Part shown: positions 31,431 to 43,699 of the stretch, piece after piece | Position numbering within the stretch: the stretch's first letter is position 1 | How the letters are laid out: every line of letters begins with the position of its first letter | Source: Pomphorhynchus laevis | Lineage: Eukaryota; Acanthocephala; Palaeacanthocephala; Echinorhynchida; Pomphorhynchidae | DNA length: 64,000 bases | Reading direction: 5' to 3' | Assembly (NCBI GenBank): GCA_012934845.2 | Contig: WNNJ02002953.1 | Span: 165,069 to 229,068 of the forward strand | Notes under the pieces: model-generated | What the model was told of the DNA's origin: nothing | What the model saw: the letters and a program-made list of their open reading frames with translations, nothing else | Database searches by the model: none | Program-made: the position numbers and the translations under genes

Positions 31431-33150
31431 TATAGAGGCGAAATTTTTGATGATTATTTATAAATGTTCAATGATACATTCGACGTTTTATTATATTGGG
31501 CGTTTAAACACAAAGAGACGGAATAAATCAAGAACTAGTATTTACAAAATGAATGCATTTAAATATATAATGTAACTGTATAAAATTATAATATAAATCA
31601 GTTAATAATATAATATTCAATGATTCATTCGATGTGCTCTTATATTGTATTCGAGGCTTAAACATCGAAAAACATAATCAATCAAGAATTATTATTAGCA
31701 AGCAATGTCAAGCAACTACCCGTTGTCTCAAGAATGAAATTAATAGTAATTATTTGAAAGCAGCTCGAGTGTGAAATGACTTCTTAACTGCGGAATGTAT
31801 CAGTGATGAATGAACTAATTTCTTAAAAACAGCCGCCAGTAAATACTTTTTTATACCATTTAAAGAAAGCTACTCTAGCCAGACAATGTAAGAACAAACC
31901 GAAATATGAGTCGACTAATGTAACCCATGAAACCCCATGTTTGGATTGCCAGCCAAATACTTTGGGCGGCGAAACTAAACTTAAAAACGAGAATAAAAGA
32001 GTATAAATATAATTTTAAAAAGGGTGATACTTCATCAGCATTAGGAAAGCAGTGGCTGAATGATAACCACGAACTTGATTTTCCAACTCTAAGATCTTGC
32101 AAAATGAAGACATTATATCCAGAGGTCTGATAAGAGAAAGAATATTAGACTTATCCTAATACGGAGGTAATACTATCTTAATTTATCCTAATACTCTGAA
32201 TAAAGAATATTCAGAGTTATCCTAATACGGTGGATGGCAGAGGGTAATTGGAAATTGATTCTGCTTACTAGCACACTACAGAATCGGTAGAGCTTTCATC
32301 GTTGGAAATTATAACATCATTTTTTCTTTTTCCTTGTCAAAACATAACACTTGAAAAAGGACTATTGCAATAGTCGAAAATTTGTATAATTTTTTATTTT
32401 ATTCTTTCTCTAGATGTTGTAATTGCTTTATAAAATTTTGTTAAACATTCCTTCGGCGAATTGCCAGAATGTTGTAATACCTAGTTTATAGGTATTAATT
32501 CTGTAGTGGCAATATAAACAATATAAATGCTTTTATTTCATTTGTGTAAAATGAAATTTTATACAAATAAAATATTTCATTTTCACCAATTGGTGAAAAT
32601 ATTAACGACTGAATCAATATATTGAAAACAAAACCAGCTGTATTGAAATAAATGTAAATTTGTATTGTATTGTAAATTGGTTTTGTATTAATAAGATATT
32701 AGGGACAAGAACGAATAAGATATTAAGAACAAGAACGAAGATAGCTAGATTTCTAACGGATATTCCCAAGCAAAATATTATAGAATAAATAATCAGCAGA
32801 ATTTTTTTGAACCTAACGAGAAAAAATTAAAAGTCAAGGCAAAACAAAAATGTGTAGTGATTAATTCTGTAGTGACAATATAAACAATATAAATATAATA
32901 TCAATATAAATATCAATATAAATCAATATAAACAAGCACGTACAATTACATATAAGAAAAATTTCTTTTTAAATTTAAAGTGATTTAAATAATGATTATA
33001 ATCATAAATACTAAAGAGCATTTATTAACTGCATCACGTTTCGACTAGAACAAAATCGAAAGATTAAATAATTCCGATTCGTTAAAATAAATTCGTTAGT
33101 CATTCATTAATTCGCCTAATTCACTTAGCGATAGCTATGTTATAACACGA
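31431..33150. other. Intergenic stretch with short repeats
   Basis: A somewhat GC-richer part at 31870-32130 has frames on both strands (+31927-32130, -31875-32102). Neither shows a recognisable domain, so I leave it unassigned. TTATCCTAATACGG recurs at 32151, 32184 and 32218 (approximate), around a 10-bp hairpin (ACTCTGAATA/TATTCAGAGT). A perfect 22-bp palindrome (ATTTTCACCAATTGGTGAAA plus AT) lies near 32578. Confidence 0.4.
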
Positions 33151-33179
33151 GTACATTCGAAATTGGGAGACAATACGAT

Positions 33180-34040
33180 GAACACGATTCTTTTCGAAAA
33201 TGCAAATGCAACATGTTCCTCTCGGCAGATTCTATCAGGAAATCCATATATCGAGGCACTTATTAATGGGTATTTTGATTATCTGGAAGAATCGCCGATT
33301 ATCTTGAAGCTGCAAAAAATCCGCTGGTACCAACTGCTGCCAGGGTTTCGATGGCGATCGGAACAAACTTGTACTGCTGATCATCTAAGACACTATATTT
33401 GGTACGCTTAACAAGTTCGGCATGATCAGCAACGGAACTTGCAGAATCTGTTGCGCACTACGTGACTGGCTGTGAAAGTGTTTGGGCAAGTAAAACACGC
33501 TCAAACAATGTATATGGCGTACACTTCTGCCTTTTGTTTTGTTGCAGTCTAGCGCATGGGCGCTGTTTTTCCGGACATTTTATTCGCATATACATCGAAG
33601 TGGTTGAGCACATTGAACGCTAAGTCTGAGTGTAACAGCGGTGGACAATGATTGGTCTTCAAGCCGGGTGCCAACGGAAGCTATAGGTAATGCTTCGAGG
33701 AAATCCCCGGATCATTTTAAAGCGGTAGCAATGAGGCGAGCACGAGATTCGGGATTATTTGCTTTGTCGATAAGCTTTTGATGACACGCATAATAATAGT
33801 CCCCCGTTTATCGTTTTTGAAAAGTTGGCTCCGATGAGATGGTTGCCTAAAATTCAGCGTGCCATTGGATTGTAGCTTTTTCAAAGTTTGTCTGGTAAGA
33901 GTGAATAGAGAGATGAGAAGTTTCCTATCAGTCTCTTGGTTAGCTCTCTTGTTAAGTATACGAAAGAGCTGAACGCAGGTATTGCGACTTCTAGCGTTTG
34001 TCGGACACCAAGACTTCCGAGTCTGATCGGTAGGGTAGTC
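33180..34040 (-). mobile_element. Decayed retroelement domain, C-terminal LINE-type region
   Basis: The - strand keeps a conserved block, SGDFLEALPIASVGTRLEDQ followed by LSTAVTLRLSVQCAQPLRC, known to me from uncharacterised C-terminal regions of invertebrate RT polyproteins. After a decayed part it shows FVPIAIETLAAVGTSGFF, which also belongs to that region. The + strand frame at 33163-33411 is a shadow of it. Several stops and shifts show a fossil copy. The family assignment is from memory of the motif and is moderately secure. Confidence 0.5.
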
Positions 34041-34080
34041 TGCCGATCAGACTACCTTTTAGGATCACACATAAAAGTGT

Positions 34081-34260
34081 GATAAACATCGTACTAATAC
34101 ATCGTTATTACATTAATAAATCGTTTTAATACATTGCATTGTTCTAATACATTGTTTTTCAATACTTTGCGATTATAAATAAAATTTGAATAGAATTAGA
34201 ATAGACAATTGCATTGTTCTAATACATTGTTTTTCAATACTTTGCGATTATAAATAAAAT
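34081..34260. repeat. Short direct duplication
   Basis: GCATTGTTCTAATACATTGT with the following 40 bp (to AAAATTTGAATA) is present at about 34136-34190 and again at 34211-34266. The preceding text is also built from variants of ATACATTG. It is a small tandem array or slippage product. Confidence 0.6.
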
Positions 34261-34472
34261 TTGAATAAAAGTGTGATAAAAATCGTCTGCCGGAAGATTG
34301 CTACAGGACAAAAGCTTGTAGGCCACCCCTAGATTAAATTCGTATGAATATGAGCAGATTTATATAGATATCCTGAGTATTATAGAATTTGTACCATTTA
34401 TATATAATTTTATAATTATAAATCATTTAGTACTTGTCGTTACAGTGTGATTTCAAAAGGAAATTTCTTTTA

Positions 34473-34503
34473 TATTTCGCTAGTTGCTGCTAGCTTTCAT
34501 CAA
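34473..34503 (-). ncRNA. Hammerhead-like core with perfect GCTAG/CTAGC stem
   Basis: The - strand reads TTGATGA, AA, GCTAG-CAGCAA-CTAGC, GAAA. Compared with the consensus CUGAUGA the first base is U, and two extra A residues precede the stem. The same design occurs at 5634-5662 with a shorter stem, so this is a dispersed family. Confidence 0.4.
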
Positions 34504-34600
34504 ATAAAACTAAAATCCAATTTGTTTTTAAAGTAATTTTCGTAAGAAAGAGAAAAACAACTTTTTTTATCGAAGAATTGAGCCCAATAAAATTGAAATT

Positions 34601-34636
34601 CCTCCTAATAAGCTCTAATCAGAGCTTATTAGGAGG
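34601..34636. repeat. Perfect 16-bp inverted duplication, 4-base loop
   Basis: CCTCCTAATAAGCTCT-AATC-complement. The arm resembles the Penelope end CCTCCTGATAAGCTCTAATC seen at 37260, so a repeat end has been copied in inverted form next to itself, as also at 17811-17838. Confidence 0.85.
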
Positions 34637-34759
34637 AATAATTAGATTAATTAGCTTATTAATCTCTAATCTCTAATTAGAGATTAAGATTAGAGATTAA
34701 TAATATCATTGTGTTTCAGCTTCAGAATTTGTGTTACCATTGTATTAGAAACAACCTCA

Positions 34760-34900
34760 AAAATATGTCATTAGCATGTAAATAGCCCCGCTGCAATGTC
34801 GATTCGAGGAATAGGACTAGAAACCTGAGAACATAGCAGTTCATCCTGATGATCTCTAACCCTTATTTTGTCTGTTATTTATATGCCAATTCATAAAAAT
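34760..34900 (+). repeat. Penelope terminal repeat
   Basis: It shares AGCCCCGCTGCAATGTCGA, GAGGAATAGGACTAGAAACC, AACATAGCAG and CCTGATGATCTCTAACCCTT with the other copies, and continues with the CAATTCATAAAAATTG block. A long AT-rich tail follows to about 35100. Confidence 0.7.
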
Positions 34901-35109
34901 TGTTTTTTTTATTTTAATTTTTTTTATATAATTTATATGAAATCTTTTATAAAATTATTAAATTATTTACAATTATTTAATTTTTTACTATTTAATTATT
35001 AAATTTTTATTTAATAATTAAAGATTTAGACAATACTTTTTTATTTTTTTTTAATTTCATTATATTAATTATATTATATTTTTGTATTTTATTCATATAA
35101 ACAAAGAGA

Positions 35110-36310
35110 GGCTTAAATGCGCTCTAAAGGCCCTACATATGAACCCACGTTTTATTTAATTTTTATGTAATTTTGGATTCCTATCAATCGTATTAATTGT
35201 TTCTAAAATAACTCACTACGTTCATATGTTGGATTTACATTTAAATCATTATAATGTAGTGATTTAAATTTAGAAACAATTAACACTCGATAAAGCTAGT
35301 AATTTAACCTCTCATTAGTATATCATAATAAAGCTTTTTGCATATGAAGACAAAGTTATTACTAGCTTTATCAATAGTTGTTATTATATAGTTATCCTTT
35401 AATTTAGTAAGTTATGTATACATATCTTTATTAATTTTATCTTTCCTTTTATAATTGTTTCTTATTTTAATTTTCTTTTAAATTTCATCAAATATATAAT
35501 CTTTGAAAATTTTAATCTTAGATGTATTTAAGCTTTTACTATTAACCAGCTTACCAAAGTAAGAATTTATGTCATCGTTGTAAATTTTATTTTTATTGAT
35601 TTTTTTAAATTATTTAGTTTATATTTGTACCCTTTTAAAAGTCTTTTCTCAATGTTCCATTAATTCTAGATTATAATACATATATGTCACAGTTTATGTC
35701 ACAGTAGATAGGCGTTATAATTATTATAACACATATATGTATATCTTTTTCCGAATAAAGGATTAATTAATTTTACTAACGCTCCTTTAATATCTACTAA
35801 ATCTAAATTTGTATAAAGCGTACTAAAATCGTATGTATTTATATTTTGAAAATTTATTCCTTTTGTCTGTTCTAAAAATTCTTTTGTAGAATTAATACTG
35901 AAATAGTGTTTTATACCAGTATTAATTTCGTATTACCTTGCAATATTTTTTAAAGTGTGCTTTAATTACTTTAAGTATTTTATTCATATAGACAGAAAGT
36001 GGTTTTAATGTACATTTAAACGCACTACATATGAACCTAGGTTTTATTGGATTTTTATGTAATTTTGGATTCCAATATAATATAGGTATAGTTTTATTAT
36101 CTAATTCAACCTTTATACCCTTTTTATCCATTATAGAACAGTGACTTGTAATAATTGTTTCTAAACTCAACTCACTGCGTTCATATGTTGGATTTACATT
36201 TAAATCATTAGAATTAACCTCTTTCATTAGTATATCATAATAAAGCTTTTTGCATATGAAGACAAAGTTATTACTAGCTTTATCAATAGTTGTTATTACC
36301 TCTAATCTTT
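35110..36310 (-). mobile_element. Penelope-like element, RT N-terminal half, two overlapping copies, decayed
   Basis: On the - strand, 36300-35700 carries ASNNFVFICKKLYYDILMKE, NPTYERSELSLETIITSHCS, IPILYWNPKLHKNPIKPRF and NTYDFSTLYTNLDLVD. At 35660-35290 the region upstream of this segment appears again, and near 35280-35110 parts of it reappear, so copies are stacked or rearranged. All are broken. They are closely related to the 16.3-17.8 kb element on the opposite strand. Confidence 0.8.
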
Positions 36311-36319
36311 ATTCAAATG

Positions 36320-38150
36320 CTTTATATATTATCTTTATATTGTATAATATTGAAATATAAAATATTTTATATAATATACAATTAGCAGATTATAGTGACT
36401 TATGAAAGAAATATCATTGTTTCAGCTATCAGAATTTGTATTATATACATGATACCAATATAGGTATACCTATATATACCTATATTGATTTTTTTGTGAA
36501 CCAAATAGTCAATTAATTTGGTATTCAAAATACCAAAGAAAACTTTATACCAAGTTTTTTGGTATAAATATTTAAATTGTAAAATCAAATGGTAAAATGT
36601 ATAATGAAAATACATTATTAATTTTATTAGAATTTTTACATGAACATCAGCTTCTCCTGAAAACCTCTGATCTTAAAATTAGTGGATTTATGATTTATTA
36701 TATATTAATTGGTTCATAAAAATACTGTATTATAAAAGTGTGGAATTTTAACTATGCCATAAGTAATTAATAAGTGAGATTTGCTCATTTTGCAAATTAT
36801 AATATAGCAAATTTTATAATATACATTTATTAATAAATGTTTAAATAATAAATTACATTTATTAATAAAATATACGAATTTTACATGTTTAAATGAAGTC
36901 ACAGTTTTTGAATTGTGTCTTGAATATTATTTTTTAAAAATAATGAAAATGCCAATTAAAGCATTATAAATCATGAGCGTTGATTGTTCATCGATATTTT
37001 AAAAATGAAATTTTGGAATTTTTATATTTTCATAAAAATTGAATTATAAAAGTTCGAAAGTTGTGATATTAAGATAATATAATCATAATATTAATAAGTC
37101 TTGATAGAGCAAACTTAATATTCATAAAATAAAAATAATATTCCTTATATCCAATCATCCTTTATAGAATATATACACCAAATATCCTTCATAGAATATT
37201 TGTGAAAAAATAGATTTTTTGTCGAAGAATTGGACCCGAAACATAATCAAATTGAAATTCCTCCTGATAAGCTCTAATCTTAATTATTATACATTTATAT
37301 TATTTATTAATCAATTCATAAAAGTTATAAATTCTTATATTAAAAAATCTGAAATTTATAAAATCTTAAGATTATGATATTAACATTTTTAAATTAGTAG
37401 TCACTAATTTTTGTTTTAAAAACGTGTTCTTACGCGTAATTATGGTGAGTTAGCCGCTAAATTTAGAATAAAATTTATTTTTTTGGTTTCAAAATGAATA
37501 TTTATATTGTGATATGCATTGGATAAAATCACTATTTAATCATGTAAGTACATTTTGAAAGGCAACTTCAAATTAGTGGCTGTATTTTAAGCGTTTAAAA
37601 AGCTACCTGGGGATAACCAACAAAACCAAGTGACGAATAAACGTAACTCTATAAATCACTAAAATACTTTATGATATTGCTTATTAATAAATAATACTTA
37701 TAGGTAATAAGAGTTATTTTCTAATTATCTGATCGTTATTTTATTAATCTGCTGCCGTCTTTCGAAGATAGGGCAAAGTAAAACAAATACGTATTGCATA
37801 TATAAGGATACATAAATATCCTTAATAGGTTATGTATAGTACAAAATACGATAAACTCACTTACATGATCTGATTGATGCTAATATCTTCCAACTAAATT
37901 TATTTTCAATTGGCTTCTAATAATAAGCTAAAGTTAAGTAATAAGAATACATACTGGCAAGAGTATTTTGAAAAGTGCATTATTTCACTGCAGTGTTGTA
38001 TTTTATGAAATATAATGTATCGTGCCTAGAGCAGATAATGGTTTTGTTAATGTAAATCAGACAAATAATAAATAAAATTTATTTTTATGTATTACGAAGC
38101 ATAAATCAAATAATTTTGATAAAATTAAAATTGCTCTAAGTAGAAACATC
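36320..38150. other. AT-rich stretch with Penelope end fragments
   Basis: Penelope end modules occur at 37255-37325 (CTCCTGATAAGCTCTAATCT, TTAATCAATTCATAAAAG) and 37835-37870 (AGTACAAAATACGATAAACT). Frames on the - strand (36400-36615, 36714-36902) are AT-rich with no features. I see no gene. Confidence 0.5.
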
Positions 38151-38154
38151 CCTA

Positions 38155-38645
38155 TTTAGACAAATTAAAGGTGATCCAATGAGAAGTAATATTAGCTCAA
38201 TTACAGCTGACTTTTTAAGCTTCATATTATATATAAATTTGTTCATTGTAGTGCAAAAATATATCTAAACAACAGAGATACGTAATTTGCATTACAATAT
38301 GTTAAGGAAATATGTGTATTTAACTGTAATAATTTTTATTCAATAAGCGAAAAAATTTATTCATGTAGCCTTATTCTTAATAAACTAATATTGATGATAA
38401 TTAAGATATATATCTAGATATGAACATCAAACTAACATCAATTAAAATTACTTTTAATTTATATCTTAAATACGACATATTAAAATTTACAAGAAAGATA
38501 TTTTTTGCATGAGCATTCATTCATACCATATAATATAAAATATAATGGATTTAAAAACGAAATTGTAAGAATGAAACTGACTTTCTTCAAAATCATTTAA
38601 ATAATATAATAGATACATATTTTAAGCTGTGGTTATTATGTTTAA
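38155..38645 (+). mobile_element. Penelope-like element RT fragment, decayed
   Basis: Sequence matching the MGGNSSPIIADLFLS region (38160-38220), the YIDD region and the NLYRKDD...HEHS...YNIKYN region follows in order, more diverged than the 17 kb copy. A terminal-repeat fragment lies at 38815-38925. Confidence 0.75.
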
Positions 38646-38814
38646 TAACCATAAACTTAGGTATAACTTATTATTTATACCTAAATGAATCCATAAAAGC
38701 ACAGTAGATAAATTATAGCCCATAATACTGGACAAAATGAACCAGAGAAAAAATATATGTCAAGTAAACAAATTATATAATAAAGACCAAAAAGCAAATA
38801 ATGAGTCAGTTCTT

Positions 38815-38925
38815 TTATGAGGAATAGGGACAGAGAGCTGATGACATTATAGTTCCTTTCTATTGACCTATTAATCTTTATTCTAATACATGATATATTA
38901 TCTATTAATTAGTTCATGGTATAAT
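38815..38925 (+). repeat. Penelope terminal repeat, diverged
   Basis: TGAGGAATAGGGACAGAGAG, then CTGATGACATTATAG and TTCCTTTCTATTGACC, followed by ATTAATCTTTATTCTAATAC and a TTAATTAGTTCATG block. It shares the order of the other ends but has lost the GAAA. Confidence 0.55.
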
Positions 38926-38929
38926 CGGT

Positions 38930-41690
38930 TCAAACGCTGACTTAAATGAGTATTAATTACTCATTAATTGCCAACTACTGTCTTTACATATCTCCATTGA
39001 CAACTGTCTATAAGGATAAAGTCCGTGAAAAATAAATCACACTGAAAAGCTGTTAAACCATATAAATCATATTGCTTAATAACTTTGACTATTATTAGCT
39101 TTGTAAATTGCATTTGATTTGACCCAATCAATAATGTCTTCACATAAAGAAAATATTTTGGCATTTTCCGAATGACACTTTGTTGATATCAGATTTAAAG
39201 CAGAAAGTGCAAAAACCAATGTATTCATCCTGTATTGATCTTCGACACAAGCTTCTGATGGGAACCATTTTAAGTAGAGAGAAAAGAACCTTATTATTCT
39301 CACTGTAAAGTCATCTGAAGAAGTGAATACTGCCATATCACAGAGAATGACCAAAGACTAATAACGAACTGAATAATCAGATTTTATTAGCATTAAACGA
39401 ATATAAAATAATTGATAGTTAGCGATTAACTATCAATTATTTGAGTAACGGAGATTTTATCAACTTGCCACTAATGATATGATTTAAATCATATAAATCA
39501 TAAGCGGTTAAATCATATAAATCATTAATCATAATAAATCATACTAAAAAGCTGATCATCGGAAGCAACATTACTTTGAAGAACCTTGAACCACCGTCAA
39601 AAGAGAGAGCTTAAAAATTAGGAATTCTAGACGTCGCAATTGCAATCTTAGAGGATTTTCGCTCAATATATTGAGAGAGGTTATCTTAATGACAGTAATA
39701 CCCCAAGGCACTTGTAATTAAGTTCGAATTCAATAGAATTATATTCGTTAATTAGGCTGTTATCACTTCATAATGGACCTTTTGTCCAGTATTATGTCCA
39801 GTTCATTTTCTCCAGTATTATGGGCTATAGTTTATCTATTGTGCTTTTATGGATTCATTTAGTTATAAATAATAATTTATTTAATTTAATTTCATTTTTT
39901 TAAATTGCAAAGTTATTATTAAAAGCCAATTGAAAATACACTTAGTTGGAAGATATTAACATCAATCAGATCAGGTTTTCATCAATCAGATTTCTTTTAG
40001 CAATCAGCAGGGAATACTTAATATTCCCTGCTGATTAATTCTTATCCGTATATTCTTATTTGATTATTGTATTTTATAATTTGTATGATCTCTTCACAAC
40101 ATCGAATTATACTCGTAAATTATAAACAAAACTTAAATGCCCAATTTCTCTGTAATTTCTGTATCGACTATTTTTCGTAAAAAATACAAGATATAATTCA
40201 ACACATTTATTGTCTTGGTATTCACGATGTATAAATTATTATGAATATTATTGAGTAATAGCGACCAACAACTGCAGTTCTAATACATTACATATTATGT
40301 ACTTATATGTTCATAACTGGGTTATGGAAATCTTAAGCTATAATAATATGAATTATAGAAAATCTTAAGATTAAGATATTTGTATTTTTAAGATTTGAAA
40401 TTTATGTACAGTACAAAATACGTAAAATAAGTTGACTAATATGATTTGTTTTAATAAATACTGTTGTAACATTTTTGTAATAATAACGTGATCGTAAATG
40501 CGATGTTGTATTAAATGGTGTCAGTGATATGTTAGAAAGTTATGGCATTTTGTATATCCATCATACAACAAATGACAACTGCAGTTCGATATTCTTGATT
40601 GAACATATAAGTTCTTTACGCGTGTAGTGTTACTGTTGATTGCATCTGGAGTTGCTGTTATTAGTAGATCACGCCTTATCCTCTCCACCTATTCTTGCTT
40701 CCGAATAAGATTCGGTAATTAGAGAGGTAGTGTCTCAGTTTTAATGTACGTAAATCTTGAGTAACCCACAAAATCAAGTGATTGATTTGCATTTATAGTT
40801 ATGCCTTTTACCTTATTTAATGTAATATATGATGTTGTAGTGCAAATTTAAATTTCAACAAAACAGAATATATAATTTATAATATAATATATATTATAAT
40901 ATATAATATATATTATACAGAAATATATACAGAAATGTATATCTAAACCACTGGAGCAGCCAGCATAGTGAATGTAGCGTTGAATCGTGATACAGACGTC
41001 CGGAGTTAATATAATTTTGTAAGCTGTTTTTAAATTTGGGAAATACTAAAAATATTTCAAAATAACGTCAGCATATTTCAGAATATTAAAAGTAGATTAA
41101 AATATAAAACTAGTTTTCAAAATATAAAAGTAGATTAAATATACAATAAATAAAATATTGAACTTAAATCATTTTTACCTCCATCCTTTTCAAATAAATT
41201 TAAAAATCAAAATATCAATATTTATTGATATTTTCAATAAATTTAAAAACCTGATAGGTACTAAATTCATCAATTTTGCAGTCTATCCGACTGCAAAATT
41301 TGACAAAACGGTCAAATCGTTGATTTAAATATATAGTTGAATATTAATTATTTATCAGCTACATTTGATTTATATTTATTATTCATAAACTATTTCTGAT
41401 TTAACTAACTGCATATTAATTATTTATCAACAATTAATATTTAATTATTTCTCAAGAGATAGAGTGAGACTATTCCGCGTGAAATGGTATACTGCTATTA
41501 TTATGGTATTCTGGTACACCCATTCAAGAGTATAACCTCATAGAGTGCTAAAACAGTACTACCACTTCACCAAGAAGGATTATTAGCAAAAGCACTGGTA
41601 AATACCAACGCAGGTTTCTTAATATTAACTTACATGACTCGTGTCTTGTGCCGTCTGCCAGTCCTCTTCTGCATCCAGTAGTGGGAGGGA
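38930..41690. other. Intergenic stretch with scattered repeats
   Basis: No gene is supported. Two overlapping - strand frames at 38964-39354 (for example MVILCDMAVFTSSDDFTVRI) have somewhat protein-like composition but no recognisable domain. At 40400-40445 is a Penelope end (ACAGTACAAAATACG). At 40935-41005 is a fragment of the 58-kb repeat. Near 39408-39440 and 40002-40036 are 14-15 bp inverted duplications. Confidence 0.45.
40935..41005 (+). repeat. Fragment of the 58-kb tRNA-like repeat
   Basis: AAATGTATATCTAAACCACT, then GGAGCAGCCAGC and GTAGCGTTGAATCGTGATAC, match the - strand of the units at 57961-58310 and 58356-58704. Only the tRNA-like head is present, ending before the B box. Confidence 0.7.
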
Positions 41691-41697
41691 TCCGGCA

Positions 41698-41740
41698 CTG
41701 ATTAGTCATTGTGATGACGAAACGGTACGTGTTACCGTTT
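41698..41740 (+). ncRNA. Hammerhead-ribozyme-like motif with good stems II and III
   Basis: The order is CTGATTA, GTCAT-TGTG-ATGAC, GAAA, CGGTA-CGTGT-TACCG, TT. Stem II (5 bp) and stem III (5 bp) are perfect, GAAA is exact, and A15.1 can pair with the U after stem III. The one core change is CUGAUUA in place of CUGAUGA, which removes the catalytic G8, so cleavage is unlikely as it stands. Stem I is not evident. It is the most complete hammerhead-like fold in the window. Confidence 0.5.
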
Positions 41741-43010
41741 TGTATGTTTTCTTTGGCGGTTGGCTTGAATGAGTATAAAAGAATTTAACTATTTGAATTA
41801 ATTTAAATAAAAAGTTAATTTTAACTCCCATACTTTGCCGACCAAAATCAATCTAATCATATATGCAAACAGCTGAAAATGTTATAACCTCGCCTTTTTA
41901 AATATGTTCGGTGCAAGGTAATCAATTGGACAGTAGTGCCAATATGCATTTTCTTAACTTTGTAAGTAAAGGAGCATTTTGTTTCAATCAGAATTAAGCG
42001 ATAAACTTTTCATAGCGAAAGAATTAACTTATCAAACTGCTACTTTCATTTTAATTATGCATTGTTGGAACAAAATGATGAATTTCGTTTCGATGCTTCG
42101 AAGGCATATCTATTTTCAGTTTAATAGCCATAACGGTTTTGTAAATGAATTTGGTGAATGAAAATTTCCGCAAATTACATCGAATAATTATTGATCATCA
42201 CATTGCTATCACAAATATTAAGAGTAAGCAAAAAAAGTTATGAAAACAAAATTATAAAAATACACGTCTTTTAAATAACCGTACTTTGTTTTGTGCCAGC
42301 ATTACTATTTATGGATCAAACAAAAACTTAATAGGTTTGGTCGTAAATCTAAATGAAGTATTTTATCGGTTTTGTTACATTTTTACTTCCTAAAGGTCAA
42401 TTCATATTATTGTATTTTTATGATTGTATTTTTAGGATTTGGTATAAATTTTAGTAAAATTCACTTGAGATACATTTAAAAAACTTGACTCCAACTGCCT
42501 TTAATTCTATCGTGTTAGTCTAATTATGCAAAGCGAGTTCATTATCGACAATTTTAATAGACTTAATAAGCTGTAATTTGAATTCGCTTACAATTTTATT
42601 CAGTCGTTATAATTAAGTTGAATAATGGGTTCTAAACCCATTTAGTGTTGCGTTCAAGTGCATTGTATTTACTCTACATTTGTAGAGTAAAAGCCAAATT
42701 AAAGACCTGGATTTTGAGAATGCAGGTATGTTTTAGTTGAAACCACAATTTTATTGAAATTTATCGTAATAAATGTTTTGTATTAATTCTATTTAAATAT
42801 TATATCTCGCAATCTTTGGAAATAGTGAAATTTGGAGACAAATCGTTAGATAAAACTCGTATTTCAAGTTCAGTATTTTATGTTGGTAAACTACAAAGCA
42901 GTTTCGTATTATTGCTGGATTAAATTATTTAAATCTATCTATTTTTAATTGTAAAATACATTTATCGGTAATTCTTTTGTTGTTTTGTAGAATCGTTAAA
43001 TCACTTACAA
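41741..43010. other. AT-rich intergenic stretch
   Basis: No convincing gene. A 60-codon frame at 41979-42161 lacks recognisable features. An 11-bp perfect hairpin, TTTACTCTACA-TT-complement, is at 42668-42691. A pyrimidine tract ending TTGTTTTGTAG at about 42991 could be an acceptor for a 5'UTR exon of the next gene. Confidence 0.4.
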
Positions 43011-43026
43011 TACACAATTGCTAATT

Positions 43027-43242
43027 ATGCCTCAAATCGAAAATCCATCGAAAACCGCTTACAAAATAGTTGGACTAACATCAGACGCTATTCTTCTTAT
43101 ATTAATCGTTGGATCCATATTTTGGGGAGTGGGCAAATTCTGCAGGAAAAAATTCAAGTCCCGTAAGCTTACGTCCAGACGAACTATGAAACGAAAGAAC
43201 ACTATTATTGAACATTACAAGCAAAGTATTTCAAACTCGTAA
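43027..43242 (+). CDS. Small single-pass membrane protein, 71 residues
   Basis: The first ATG is at 43027 (MPQIENPSKTAYKIVGLTSD), and the frame ends with TAA at 43240-43242. Residues 20-38 form one transmembrane helix (AILLILIVGSIFWGVGKF), followed at once by a strongly basic tail (CRKKFKSRKLTSRRTMKRK). By the positive-inside rule the C-terminus should be cytosolic. GC content is higher than the flanks. A possible 3' splice site lies just upstream at about 42991. I recognise no family; it resembles the many small integral membrane proteins of the ER or mitochondria. Confidence 0.5.
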   Translation: MPQIENPSKTAYKIVGLTSDAILLILIVGSIFWGVGKFCRKKFKSRKLTSRRTMKRKNTIIEHYKQSISNS

Positions 43243-43699
43243 CTAGCTCCTTAGCCTATCAGTCAATGAAATCAACAGTGTTCTAGTAATTATTAATGCA
43301 GCTAGATTTGATATGATTTCTTATCAGAATAATTTTAGTTCAAATGTTACATGATAAATTTAAAAATGATTTTATTATGACTAATTATTTAAATAATTAC
43401 GACCAATTTAATTATAATTTCATTTAATTAAAAATATTTTTGCGTTTGCTATTATAATTGACATGATAAAGATAAGCTGGTCGCTGTTTATTAAACAGCG
43501 ATCAATGATAAAGAAAACTGAAAAGTTATAAAACGTAAATATTATTATAATATTAGTATATAAATTTAATAATGTTATTTTTTATTAATCTGAGAATATA
43601 TATTATGTCACTGTAGTATTTCAGCATGGGGTGGAAAACAAAAATGCACAAAAACACAAATGATAAAATATAACACGAAAGTATTTATGAGATTAAAGT

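Noticed and set aside
33163-33411. + strand ATG frame of 82 codons
   Set aside because: The - strand of the same interval carries conserved retroelement blocks, so the + frame is a shadow.
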